From Eubacterium sp. AF22-8LB (GTDB lineage: Bacteria > Bacillota_I > Bacilli_A > Erysipelotrichales > Erysipelotrichaceae), in contig NZ_QRVI01000006.1 of assembly GCF_003458715.1 (NCBI RefSeq), forward strand, positions 1 to 64,000: a stretch of DNA of 64,000 bases, written 5' to 3'. Below are positions 40,698 to 47,065 of the stretch, one piece after another. The translations under genes were made by a program, and so were the position numbers. The notes under the pieces are model-generated. The model was not told the origin of the DNA and ran no database searches. It saw only the letters and a list, made by a program, of their open reading frames with translations. Position 1 is the first letter of the stretch. The number at the start of each line of letters is the position of its first letter.

Positions 40698-41447
40698 ATG
40701 CCAACAATTTTTCCTAGGGAAGAAAAGGCTGAGGCTTTGTTTGATAAAATTGCCAAGGATCCTAGAGCCTGTAAACGATTAATGGATGCCTTTTATGAAG
40801 GTATAGCCTGTGATGATGATTCAGGTGTAGAAGAGGAAAGGGTGCTTGTGGATAAACAAGTATTTACCAATGCTCTATTTACTGCATACAAGAATAAAGA
40901 TTTATCGGCATTTTTAATGGCTGTATGTGGTAATAGTATGTTTGACTTATTGCGAAATGCATTTTTGATTCCATTACGATTTAATGATAAGGGAAAAGAG
41001 AACCCGATTCTTTTAAGTGATGAGGATGGAAATATTATAGAAAGTGATATTCATATTCCGGATTTAAAGAAGCATATGTTTAATAAAATAGTGAAGAAGA
41101 ATTTGTATTTAGCGTATGGTTTTTTAGAGCAGCATAGCTTTAAGGAGGACATGTCCATTCAAACTATTCAAAATGAATCGCATTTAGGTATCTTAGTTGT
41201 CCAAGAAATGCCTGAAGAGGTTCATGAAAAGTTAAGTGATGCACAAATCTATTCTGGTTTGTGGGATTCTATGATGAAACTAGAAGATTTATTATATAAT
41301 GCGTTTTTCTATTGTGGGGATTTTAAAGGAAAATATTGTGTAGGTGTATTCTTACCATTTACACATTTTGAACATAATTTAGAGAAGAATATTGAAGTTT
41401 CAAATGGTATCTTATATGAATGTGTACAAAAAATGCTGGGTGATTAA
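40698..41447 (+). CDS. Uncharacterised protein
   Basis: A 249-residue soluble protein that I do not recognise. It is acidic and helical at the start (MPTIFPREEKAEALFDKI), then has a core with SMFDLLRNAFLIPLRFNDKGKENPILLSDEDGN and a C-terminal part with paired aromatic and cysteine residues (YNAFFYCGDFKGKYCVGVFLPF). No signal peptide or membrane helix. The ATG at 40698 was chosen with a weak AGAAGTGAG site; an in-frame GTG at 40638 lies within the leader hairpin. Single-gene unit. Confidence 0.65.
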   Translation: MPTIFPREEKAEALFDKIAKDPRACKRLMDAFYEGIACDDDSGVEEERVLVDKQVFTNALFTAYKNKDLSAFLMAVCGNSMFDLLRNAFLIPLRFNDKGKENPILLSDEDGNIIESDIHIPDLKKHMFNKIVKKNLYLAYGFLEQHSFKEDMSIQTIQNESHLGILVVQEMPEEVHEKLSDAQIYSGLWDSMMKLEDLLYNAFFYCGDFKGKYCVGVFLPFTHFEHNLEKNIEVSNGILYECVQKMLGD

Positions 41448-41460
41448 ACTCAGCATTTTT
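41431..41460. terminator. Bidirectional terminator
   Basis: AAATGCTG (41431-41438) pairs with CAGCATTT (41451-41458) around a 12-base loop, with T runs on both strands. Shared with the convergent ThrE-type gene. Confidence 0.75.
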
Positions 41461-42769
41461 ATGTGCAATAACGAAATGAGGGATCGGTTATGATACGGGC
41501 AAATATAAGTCCCATTGGAAGGGCCAAAACAATCAACAAAGATTGAATAAACCAATTTGCTCCAATTGACATGGTGGAGGTAAGTTCGAGATTATAAATA
41601 GCCCTATACATATATAGGCCTGGAACCATAATCACAATGGATGGTACGGTTATGGCGATTCTAGGATATCCTGTATTTCCTTTGATCATGGAGGCGAGTA
41701 ATCCAGCAGTTAGTGCGCCAATAAAGGCTGCGGCTGCAGCAGGTAAAGATAAATCGACAAGTGTTAGTCGTAAAGTGTTTGCGATGGCTCCAATGCATCC
41801 GGCACTAGCGGCTATTTTTTTGGAGCTGTTAAACATAATGGAGAATCCGAATACGCCTCCAAAACTGGTTAATAGTCTTAGAAGTAATTTTGCTGACGTT
41901 GGAATATGTAGTTTCACAAAGTCTACCGGTTGAAGATGTAAGACTAAAGCGCAGATCCAAGCAGTAAGTGTGGCAGCTAAAATAATGATAATGGCATAGG
42001 CTAGTCTTTCTAAACCGGATCGTAAATCTAATTTAGCTAAGTCAATACCGCTTGTAATGAAGGGAAAGCCTGGAATGATGAAAAGCATAGAACAGATGTA
42101 TCCGGCTTCGTGTTGTGTGGCTATACCAAAACAAGCTTCTAAGAAATTAAATAATAAGGCATACGCAAGACATGCCAAAGAAACACTGGCAGCTACATTT
42201 AAGAATAAGGTGTAGTTATGTTTGATCAGTTTCATTCTAAGTGTATTGCCTAGTCCTGCACCCACAAAGGCACAAAGCATTTCAATGGGGCCCCCTCCAA
42301 GTAGAAAGGTAAAGCAACTACATGCAAGTGCTGCAGCAAGTCCTAGAATAATAGGGGAGTAGCTGGAGTGAATACTTTCGATTTGATCCAATTGATTGTG
42401 TATTTCGTTGCATGTGCATGTTTTACATTCGTCTTTAAAGTGATAGACAAAGTCTTCCATACGAGCAAGTTTGGATGTATTTACACTTGTATTATGTAAA
42501 GACAAGGATTGGGCGTGAGATTCAATGCCGTCAATGCATGTGTAGGAAATATTTGTGAGTCCAATGTCGGCAATGCATGTAATATTTAATTCACTGGCAA
42601 TGGTGTTCATTGAACTTCTAACTCTCCAGGCACCTGTACCACAGGCTAGAAGCATCAATCCAATTCTTCCTATAACGGAGGATTTTTCTGTAAGACTTGC
42701 ATTTTCAATCTTAACTTTTGAATCTTTTTTTGTATATTCATGCCATGGAATCTCCATGTGGTTATTCAT
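41459..42769 (-). CDS. Threonine/serine exporter, ThrE family (fused YjjP-YjjB)
   Basis: A 436-residue membrane protein. A soluble N-terminal part of about 130 residues containing RIGLMLLACGTGAWRVRSSMN (DUF1212/YjjP) leads into five helices, then a second five-helix half (YjjB-like ThrE_2) with ITVPSIVIMVPGLYMYRAIYN. Many Firmicutes encode the halves separately; here they are one chain as in ThrE of Corynebacterium. It exports threonine, serine or, for YjjPB, succinate. The start is the ATG after GGAGATGATTTT; a longer frame upstream is unsupported. Confidence 0.88.
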   Translation of the reverse strand: MNNHMEIPWHEYTKKDSKVKIENASLTEKSSVIGRIGLMLLACGTGAWRVRSSMNTIASELNITCIADIGLTNISYTCIDGIESHAQSLSLHNTSVNTSKLARMEDFVYHFKDECKTCTCNEIHNQLDQIESIHSSYSPIILGLAAALACSCFTFLLGGGPIEMLCAFVGAGLGNTLRMKLIKHNYTLFLNVAASVSLACLAYALLFNFLEACFGIATQHEAGYICSMLFIIPGFPFITSGIDLAKLDLRSGLERLAYAIIIILAATLTAWICALVLHLQPVDFVKLHIPTSAKLLLRLLTSFGGVFGFSIMFNSSKKIAASAGCIGAIANTLRLTLVDLSLPAAAAAFIGALTAGLLASMIKGNTGYPRIAITVPSIVIMVPGLYMYRAIYNLELTSTMSIGANWFIQSLLIVLALPMGLIFARIITDPSFRYCT

Positions 42770-42854
42770 AAAATCATCTCCTATATCATTTATATATAAT
42801 GAACATAGTATATATATATATTCGACATTTAATTCCATGAATAGTATAGTCAAC

Positions 42855-42886
42855 TAAAAAAAGAAGTCAAATTAATCGACTTCTTT
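42855..42886 (-). terminator. Terminator of the DUF4186 gene
   Basis: AAAGAAGTC pairs with GACTTCTTT on the minus strand, followed by a T run (42855-42862). The stop codon is in the loop. Confidence 0.83.
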
Positions 42887-43234
42887 ATGAATCCATGTCA
42901 TTAATACTTTAACGATATAGGCCTTTTGTCTAGGGCCTAGTGGCTGATTTGGCTTGATCTTATGCCATTTGCATAAACATTGTCTACAACAACAGCCAGT
43001 AGCGTGTTGGGCAATGAATATGGGATGTCCTTTGAATGGTGTTTGTTTACCGTCGTTGGGTATATAGGCTGGAGCCAATCTTTTTTCGACAAAATCTATC
43101 GCATGTTTTTCAATGGTATCCATTCCTTTGGCTTGTATATAATCTACATCTTTTTGTTTCAGATGAAAACTGCTCCTAAATTTGGAGTGGGATAAGCGAT
43201 TAAAAAGTTGTTCAAACCATTCGGATTCTGTCAT
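42872..43234 (-). CDS. DUF4186 family protein
   Basis: A 120-residue protein of the DUF4186 family: SKFRSSFHLKQKDVDYI, KHAIDFVEKRLAPAYIPNDGKQTPFKGHPIFIAQHATGCCCRQCLCKWH. The Cys cluster and following His may bind zinc. Function unknown; mostly found as a lone small cytosolic protein. Single gene with its own terminator, next to the tRNA-Asn genes. Confidence 0.88.
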   Translation of the reverse strand: MTESEWFEQLFNRLSHSKFRSSFHLKQKDVDYIQAKGMDTIEKHAIDFVEKRLAPAYIPNDGKQTPFKGHPIFIAQHATGCCCRQCLCKWHKIKPNQPLGPRQKAYIVKVLMTWIHKEVD

Positions 43235-43253
43235 AACTGCTCCTTATATATAA

Positions 43254-43278
43254 TAAAAAAAACCAGCATTGCTGGTTT
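43254..43278 (-). terminator. Terminator of the first tRNA-Asn gene
   Basis: On the minus strand AAACCAGC, short loop, GCTGGTTT followed by a T run; about ten bases after the tRNA CCA end. Confidence 0.85.
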
Positions 43279-43288
43279 TATAATCAAG

Positions 43289-43364
43289 TGGCGCCTGAAA
43301 CAAGACTCGAACTTGTGACCTGCCGGTTAACAGCCGGATGCTCTACCGACTGAGCTATTCAGGC
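43289..43364 (-). tRNA. tRNA-Asn (GUU), copy 1
   Basis: Minus strand, 76 nt with encoded CCA. The acceptor stem GCCTGAA/TTCAGGC closes the cloverleaf, the D arm holds AGCTCAGTCGGTAGAGC, the anticodon loop is CTGTTAA (anticodon GTT) and the T arm contains GTTCGAGTC. Identical to the copy at 43496-43571. Confidence 0.96.
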
Positions 43365-43391
43365 ATTTGTTTTTCACTTGACTGCCTAAAC

Positions 43392-43420
43392 ATAATACCA
43401 AAAGAATTAGAGTTATGCAA
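43392..43420 (-). promoter_or_regulatory. Promoter of tRNA-Asn copy 1
   Basis: Minus strand TTGCAT (43415-43420), 17 bases, TATTAT (43392-43397). Confidence 0.75.
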
Positions 43421-43462
43421 GCACTTTTTTTATTTTTTTAGACAAACTTTTTATTTAGAAAT

Positions 43463-43485
43463 AAAAAAACCAGCTAAGCTGGTTT
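43463..43485 (-). terminator. Terminator of the second tRNA-Asn gene
   Basis: Minus strand AAACCAGC, loop TTA, GCTGGTTT, T run. Confidence 0.85.
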
Positions 43486-43495
43486 CATAATCAAG

Positions 43496-43571
43496 TGGCG
43501 CCTGAAACAAGACTCGAACTTGTGACCTGCCGGTTAACAGCCGGATGCTCTACCGACTGAGCTATTCAGGC
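43496..43571 (-). tRNA. tRNA-Asn (GUU), copy 2
   Basis: Minus strand, identical 76-nt gene with encoded CCA. Each copy has its own promoter and terminator, so the whole ~207-base transcription unit was duplicated. Confidence 0.96.
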
Positions 43572-43597
43572 ATTTGCTTTTCACTTGATGCCTGTAT

Positions 43598-43626
43598 ATA
43601 ATACCAAAAGATGTTGTGTTATGCAA
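43598..43626 (-). promoter_or_regulatory. Promoter of tRNA-Asn copy 2
   Basis: Minus strand TTGCAT (43621-43626), 17 bases, TATTAT (43598-43603); the last spacer bases CTTTTGG are the same as in copy 1. Confidence 0.75.
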
Positions 43627-43677
43627 GTACTTTTTATAAAATTATGATATATTATTTTTTAAATGGAGGGATGGACT

Positions 43678-44553
43678 ATGTTAGATGCGATTGTAATGGA
43701 TATGGATGGAACTTTATTGGATCCAAATAATAAAATTTTACCTGAGACAAAGGAAGCTTTGATAGAATGTCAAAAGCAGGGGACAAAGCTAGTACTTGCG
43801 AGTGGAAGAAGTTATACAAGATTATTGCCATATGCCAAGGAATTAGAGATGGATGTATATGGTGGCTATTTGTTAGAGGTTGATGGAATTGCATATTATG
43901 ATGTTCAAAAGGATGAGCGTCATGTTTTAAAACAGATGTATAAGGAAGATGTTGAGCCTGTCTTTGCGTATTTGATGCATAAAAATTGTGAAACGATGGC
44001 TGTGTTTAATGATGGATTATTTGATTATATTCCAGATCATATTATGGAAAAGAAAAAAGCATTAAGAAATTCACAAGAATATCCAGAGGATTTTCCTTGG
44101 ACGGGTGGTCCTTGGTCTTGGCTTGCAGATATGCGTGATGGCTATCCTAAGATTACTTATATTAAGGATCTTAGTGAAATTCAATATCCTGTAAATAAAA
44201 TTCAGACAATTGAGGATGAAGAGGTTACTACGCAGTTGGCTTTGGATATTCAAAATGAATTTAAAGATCAATATGAAGTGTTCCGTACTTGTCCTAGAGA
44301 ACTTGAAGTATTACCTAAAGGATATAGTAAGGGAGCTACTTTAGTTCGTATGATGGATATGTTTGGCTGGGATAAGGATAAAGTTTTCACATTTGGAGAT
44401 GGCGAAAATGATGTGAGTATGTTTGGTGTTGTAACTCATAGTTTTGCGATGGGACAGGCTATGGATTATGTAAAAGAAAAAGCAGCTCATGTGACCAAGT
44501 CCAATGTAGAACAGGGTATTGTGGCTGCTTTAAAGGATTTTAATATTTTGTGA
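43678..44553 (+). CDS. Cof-type HAD phosphatase
   Basis: A 291-residue HAD hydrolase of the Cof/IIB group, which dephosphorylates sugar phosphates, PLP or similar. Motif I MDMDGTLLDP (about residues 7-16), motif II LASGRSY, and motif IV FTFGDGENDVSMFGVV are intact, with a C2 cap between. The ATG seven bases after TGGAGGG is preferred to one five codons earlier. It overlaps the convergent M42 gene by 14 bases; no terminator lies between. Confidence 0.93.
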   Translation: MLDAIVMDMDGTLLDPNNKILPETKEALIECQKQGTKLVLASGRSYTRLLPYAKELEMDVYGGYLLEVDGIAYYDVQKDERHVLKQMYKEDVEPVFAYLMHKNCETMAVFNDGLFDYIPDHIMEKKKALRNSQEYPEDFPWTGGPWSWLADMRDGYPKITYIKDLSEIQYPVNKIQTIEDEEVTTQLALDIQNEFKDQYEVFRTCPRELEVLPKGYSKGATLVRMMDMFGWDKDKVFTFGDGENDVSMFGVVTHSFAMGQAMDYVKEKAAHVTKSNVEQGIVAALKDFNIL

Positions 44554-45577
44554 TATAGCTAACGACAAGCTTCATTGTGTTTTCTACACCATCATAGTGT
44601 GTTCTTTCCATTCCGTGGCTTGCATGAACACCAGGGCCAATCAAGGCTCCTTTGATGTCGTTGCCACCGCGTAATGCGGCACTGACATCTGAACCATATT
44701 GTGGGTAGATATCAACGGCATAATTAAGCTTGTTTTCTTTTGATAGTTCAACTAGACGTGTAATCATTTCATAGTCGTATGGTCCGCTTGAATCTTTCGC
44801 ACAGATTGAAACGTCTTGTTCTGTACAAGCAAGATCTGTACCGATACATCCCATGTCTACGGCTAATAATTCTTCAACTTCTTCTGGAAGACAACTTGCT
44901 CCATGACCAACTTCTTCATATGTACTAAACATAATGACTAAGTCTCTTTGAGGTGTGATGTTGTTATCTTTTAAGTATTTTAGTACGCACATTAAGGCTG
45001 TAGCTGAAATTTTATCGTCTAGGAATCTAGATTTAATAAATCCACTTTCTGTAATCTGTGTTTTTGTATCAATACATACAAAGTCTCCGTTGCAGATACC
45101 TAATTTTTCAACATCTGCTTTTGAGTGAACAACTTCGTCGATACGAACTTCCATTGTATCTTCTTTTCTTTCTAATGTAGAAGCATCTGGATATACGTGA
45201 ACGCTTGGAGAACAAGAAAGAATTGTTCCTGTATACACCTTTCCATCACGAGTATAGATTTTACAATATTCTCCGTCTAATGTTGGTAAGCATGGGCCTC
45301 CGACTTTAGTAATGGCAAGCTTTCCGTTGTCTTTGATGGAACGAACCATAAGTCCTAATGTATCTAAGTGAGCACTCAATCCTAATGTGTGTTCAGAATC
45401 TTTTCCATCTACATAGATCAACAAGTTTCCTTTTTGGTTACGTCCTGTTGTATATCCTAATTTTTTAGCTTCTTCGTCCATGAAGTCAATGGCTCTTTTT
45501 GTGTATCCTGTTGGTGAATCAATGTTCAAAACTTGTTTGGCAATGTCACAAACATATTCTTTATCAAATGGTTGCAT
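44540..45577 (-). CDS. M42 family metallo-aminopeptidase, second copy
   Basis: A 345-residue M42 peptidase distinct from the one at 17221-18279. LSAHLDTLGLMV, FLDDKISATALMCVLKYL, STYEEVGHGASC, AVDMGC and GVHASHGMERTHYDG carry the metal and catalytic residues. It probably degrades peptides in the cytosol together with the other family member. AGGAGGAG precedes the ATG. Confidence 0.92.
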   Translation of the reverse strand: MQPFDKEYVCDIAKQVLNIDSPTGYTKRAIDFMDEEAKKLGYTTGRNQKGNLLIYVDGKDSEHTLGLSAHLDTLGLMVRSIKDNGKLAITKVGGPCLPTLDGEYCKIYTRDGKVYTGTILSCSPSVHVYPDASTLERKEDTMEVRIDEVVHSKADVEKLGICNGDFVCIDTKTQITESGFIKSRFLDDKISATALMCVLKYLKDNNITPQRDLVIMFSTYEEVGHGASCLPEEVEELLAVDMGCIGTDLACTEQDVSICAKDSSGPYDYEMITRLVELSKENKLNYAVDIYPQYGSDVSAALRGGNDIKGALIGPGVHASHGMERTHYDGVENTMKLVVSYITKY

Positions 45578-45686
45578 TTTTAAAACTCCTCCTGTATGTA
45601 TTATACGCTTTTATACAAATTCTAAACAATGTATTAAACTTTTTTTTGAAAATTGTGCTATTGTACAGAAAAAGGAGGCTAATTGT

Positions 45687-46157
45687 ATGGAAGTAAATGT
45701 AAGAGAAGAAAGTTTGAAGGATTTATTTAAACAGTTTCAAGTGGAACATAATGAAAATTGTAAGACAGTATTTATTGATAATAATGATCCAGAATTAGAG
45801 AATTATTTAAAAACAGATTATATTGTATATTTACATATGGTGGATAAGGAAGTAAGACATCTTGATTTGAGTAAAGTAAATACGATATTTGTGAATAAAG
45901 AGTATGCGAGTAATTTAGAAAATGGAATTCAGGATGAACAGAGAATTCTAGAACTTTTATTAAAGAAATATCCGAATCTTAGAGCCGTTTTAATTACCGA
46001 TAAAAAAGGTGCTTATTATAAAGACAAGGATCTATTGATCTATCAAAAGGAGCTTACGCCAAACTTTGATAAAGACTTATTCTTAGTGAAATATATGGCT
46101 TCAGAATTAAAGGGAAATTCAGAAATGACATCTTTATATCGAGGTGTAAATCAGTAA
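45687..46157 (+). CDS. Uncharacterised protein, faint PfkB-kinase C-terminal likeness
   Basis: A 156-residue cytosolic protein that I do not recognise with certainty. The second half (IFVNKEYASNLENG, LRAVLITDKKGAYYKDKDLLI) recalls the later part of PfkB/ribokinase-like folds, where a G-x-D signature would follow, but that signature is missing, so it would be a non-catalytic remnant at best. AAAGGAGG precedes the ATG at 45687; earlier in-frame codons overlap the divergent M42 gene. Its last bases (from about 46144) are part of the duplicated unit that follows. Confidence 0.55.
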   Translation: MEVNVREESLKDLFKQFQVEHNENCKTVFIDNNDPELENYLKTDYIVYLHMVDKEVRHLDLSKVNTIFVNKEYASNLENGIQDEQRILELLLKKYPNLRAVLITDKKGAYYKDKDLLIYQKELTPNFDKDLFLVKYMASELKGNSEMTSLYRGVNQ

Positions 46158-46158
46158 G

Positions 46159-46187
46159 TTGATATTTATTATCTTTCTCGTTATAAT
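46159..46187 (+). promoter_or_regulatory. Promoter of antisense RNA 1
   Basis: TTGATA (46159-46164), exactly 17 bases, TATAAT (46182-46187). A strong constitutive-looking promoter, as expected for an antitoxin RNA. Confidence 0.8.
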
Positions 46188-46193
46188 ACAAAT

Positions 46194-46278
46194 ACAGAAA
46201 AGACTACTAGATATGGTGGTCACTCTGGATTAGGTAGAAGCGCTAATCCCGTTGTGAGTGGGTGGTTAGCGCTTTTTG
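46194..46278 (+). ncRNA. Candidate type I antitoxin RNA 1
   Basis: A ~85-nt plus-strand RNA bounded by the promoter above and a terminator AGCGCTAA/TTAGCGCT (46239-46246, 46266-46273) with a T run. It runs toward and overlaps the last codons and 3' UTR of the minus-strand peptide gene, as in convergent type I toxin-antitoxin pairs. Its 5' part CTACTAGATATGG-GGT also occurs in the same sense in the leader of the peptide mRNA. Confidence 0.65.
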
Positions 46279-46367
46279 TTTTCTTCATGAATAATAATGA
46301 TAACTCGTATGAGTTGTAAAATAGCTATTAAAACAATAGTTACATCAATATTAACTTGAGTTTGCAT
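46266..46367 (-). CDS. 33-residue hydrophobic peptide, candidate type I toxin 1
   Basis: The frame begins MQTQVNIDVTIVLIAILQ, continues with a Val/Ile-rich stretch and ends HEENKKR: one membrane helix with a charged tail, the usual form of type I toxins. GGAGGAATAGGCGT gives a good ribosome site. The leader carries TTCCTC (46416-46421), able to mask GAGGAA of that site. The second copy differs at several third codon positions but keeps the same peptide features, which argues for real coding. The toxin name is inferred from architecture. Confidence 0.65.
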   Translation of the reverse strand: MQTQVNIDVTIVLIAILQLIRVIIIIHEENKKR

Positions 46368-46456
46368 ACGCCTATTCCTCCATCCCGGGGATCGAAAGTC
46401 TCAAGGATTTGTCCAGAGGAAACCACCTGCCATATCTAGTAGCAATATCTATTCTA
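46368..46456 (-). promoter_or_regulatory. Leader and promoter of toxin 1
   Basis: On the minus strand TAGAAT (46451-46456) is the likely -10 (TATAAT in copy 2); the -35 is weak. The ~78-base leader begins CTACTAGATATGGCAGGTGG and contains TTCCTC complementary to the ribosome site, so the full-length mRNA may be translationally silent until processed. Conserved in both copies. Confidence 0.5.
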
Positions 46457-46522
46457 AATGTCCAATGTGAAAAAGACATTAAACCTCAAAATTTTTTTAA
46501 AATACATGTGTAAATCGGTAAG

Positions 46523-46551
46523 TTGATATTTATCATCTTTCTCGTTATAAT
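46523..46551 (+). promoter_or_regulatory. Promoter of antisense RNA 2
   Basis: TTGATA (46523-46528), 17 bases, TATAAT (46546-46551). Confidence 0.8.
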
Positions 46552-46557
46552 ACATGT

Positions 46558-46641
46558 ACAGAAAAGACTACTAGATATGGTGGTCACTCTGGATATTGCG
46601 AGAGCGCTAAATCCTTTGTGAGAGGTGGTTAGCGCTTTTTG
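46558..46641 (+). ncRNA. Candidate type I antitoxin RNA 2
   Basis: Second copy of the short RNA, ending with AGCGCTAA/TTAGCGCT (46603-46610, 46629-46636) and a T run. It has diverged from copy 1 in the loop region (GATATTGCG versus GATTAGGTA before the stem), which may give each antitoxin its own partner. Confidence 0.65.
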
Positions 46642-46730
46642 TTTTCTTCATGAATAATAATGATCACTCGCACGAGTTGTACAATAGCTATTAAGACAAT
46701 AGTTACATCAATATTAATTTGAATTTGCAT
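46629..46730 (-). CDS. 33-residue hydrophobic peptide, candidate type I toxin 2
   Basis: Paralogue of toxin 1, beginning MQIQINIDVTIVLIAIVQ and ending HEENKKR. Substitutions are conservative (Thr/Ile, Val/Ile, Leu/Val). Same GGAGGAATAGGCGT ribosome site and leader; -10 element TATAAT at 46813-46818 on the complement. Confidence 0.65.
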   Translation of the reverse strand: MQIQINIDVTIVLIAIVQLVRVIIIIHEENKKR

Positions 46731-46884
46731 ACGCCTATTCCTCCATCCCGGGGATCGAAAGTCTCAAGGATTTTCCAGAGGAAACCACCTGCCATATCTA
46801 GTAGCAATTTCAATTATAAATGTCCAATGTGAAAAAGACATTAACTCTCAATACTTTTTGAAAAACTTAAAATTAACCTATGAT

Positions 46885-46981
46885 GATGTTGAATAACGTC
46901 TTTTGCGGTGCAAAGGTGAAATATAACTTAAAAACATAAATTCTGCTTTATATAAAGTGTATGCTGCGAGCATACATTTTT
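46885..46981 (+). ncRNA. Candidate structured RNA upstream of cas9
   Basis: No gene fits 46861-47018, yet there is a strong plus-strand terminator TGTATGCT-GCG-AGCATACA (46958-46976) followed by TTTTTGTTTTTT. Upstream are a small hairpin TTTGC/GCAAA (46902-46914) and the palindrome CTTTATATAAAG (about 46946-46957). A weak TTGAAA/TATGAT pair (46858-46884, 15-base spacer) could drive it. I see no convincing anti-repeat, so it is not a second tracrRNA by sequence. Confidence 0.5.
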
Positions 46982-47018
46982 GTTTTTTATATAGAAATTT
47001 ATAGGAAACGGCTTTCAT

Positions 47019-47049
47019 AAGTGATATAATGCATATAACATAATCACTT
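47019..47049 (+). promoter_or_regulatory. cas9 -10 element inside an inverted repeat
   Basis: AAGTGAT (47019-47025) and ATCACTT (47043-47049) flank TATAAT (47025-47030). The repeat covers the -10 and start of transcription, a position suited to a repressor of cas9; -35 is weak. Confidence 0.55.
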
Positions 47050-47065
47050 TATGGAGGGTATTGAA

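Larger units (their letters stand above)
46144..46860. repeat. Tandem duplication of a ~364-bp toxin-antitoxin-like unit
   Basis: Unit 1 (about 46144-46507) and unit 2 (about 46508-46860) match over nearly their whole length, with scattered substitutions. Both start with GTGTAAATC-GTAAGTTGATATTTAT and hold a plus-strand promoter, a terminated short RNA, a minus-strand 33-codon hydrophobic frame and its conserved leader. Unit 1 begins within the last codons of the upstream gene. Confidence 0.88.

Noticed and set aside
46391..46420. CTCAAGGATTTG in the toxin leader as a stray CRISPR repeat
   Set aside because: Resembles TTGAGGATTG only loosely and is conserved as part of the toxin leader instead.
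46885..46981. Second tracrRNA upstream of cas9
   Set aside because: Only an 8-base stretch resembles the anti-repeat, while 51138-51238 pairs with almost the whole repeat.
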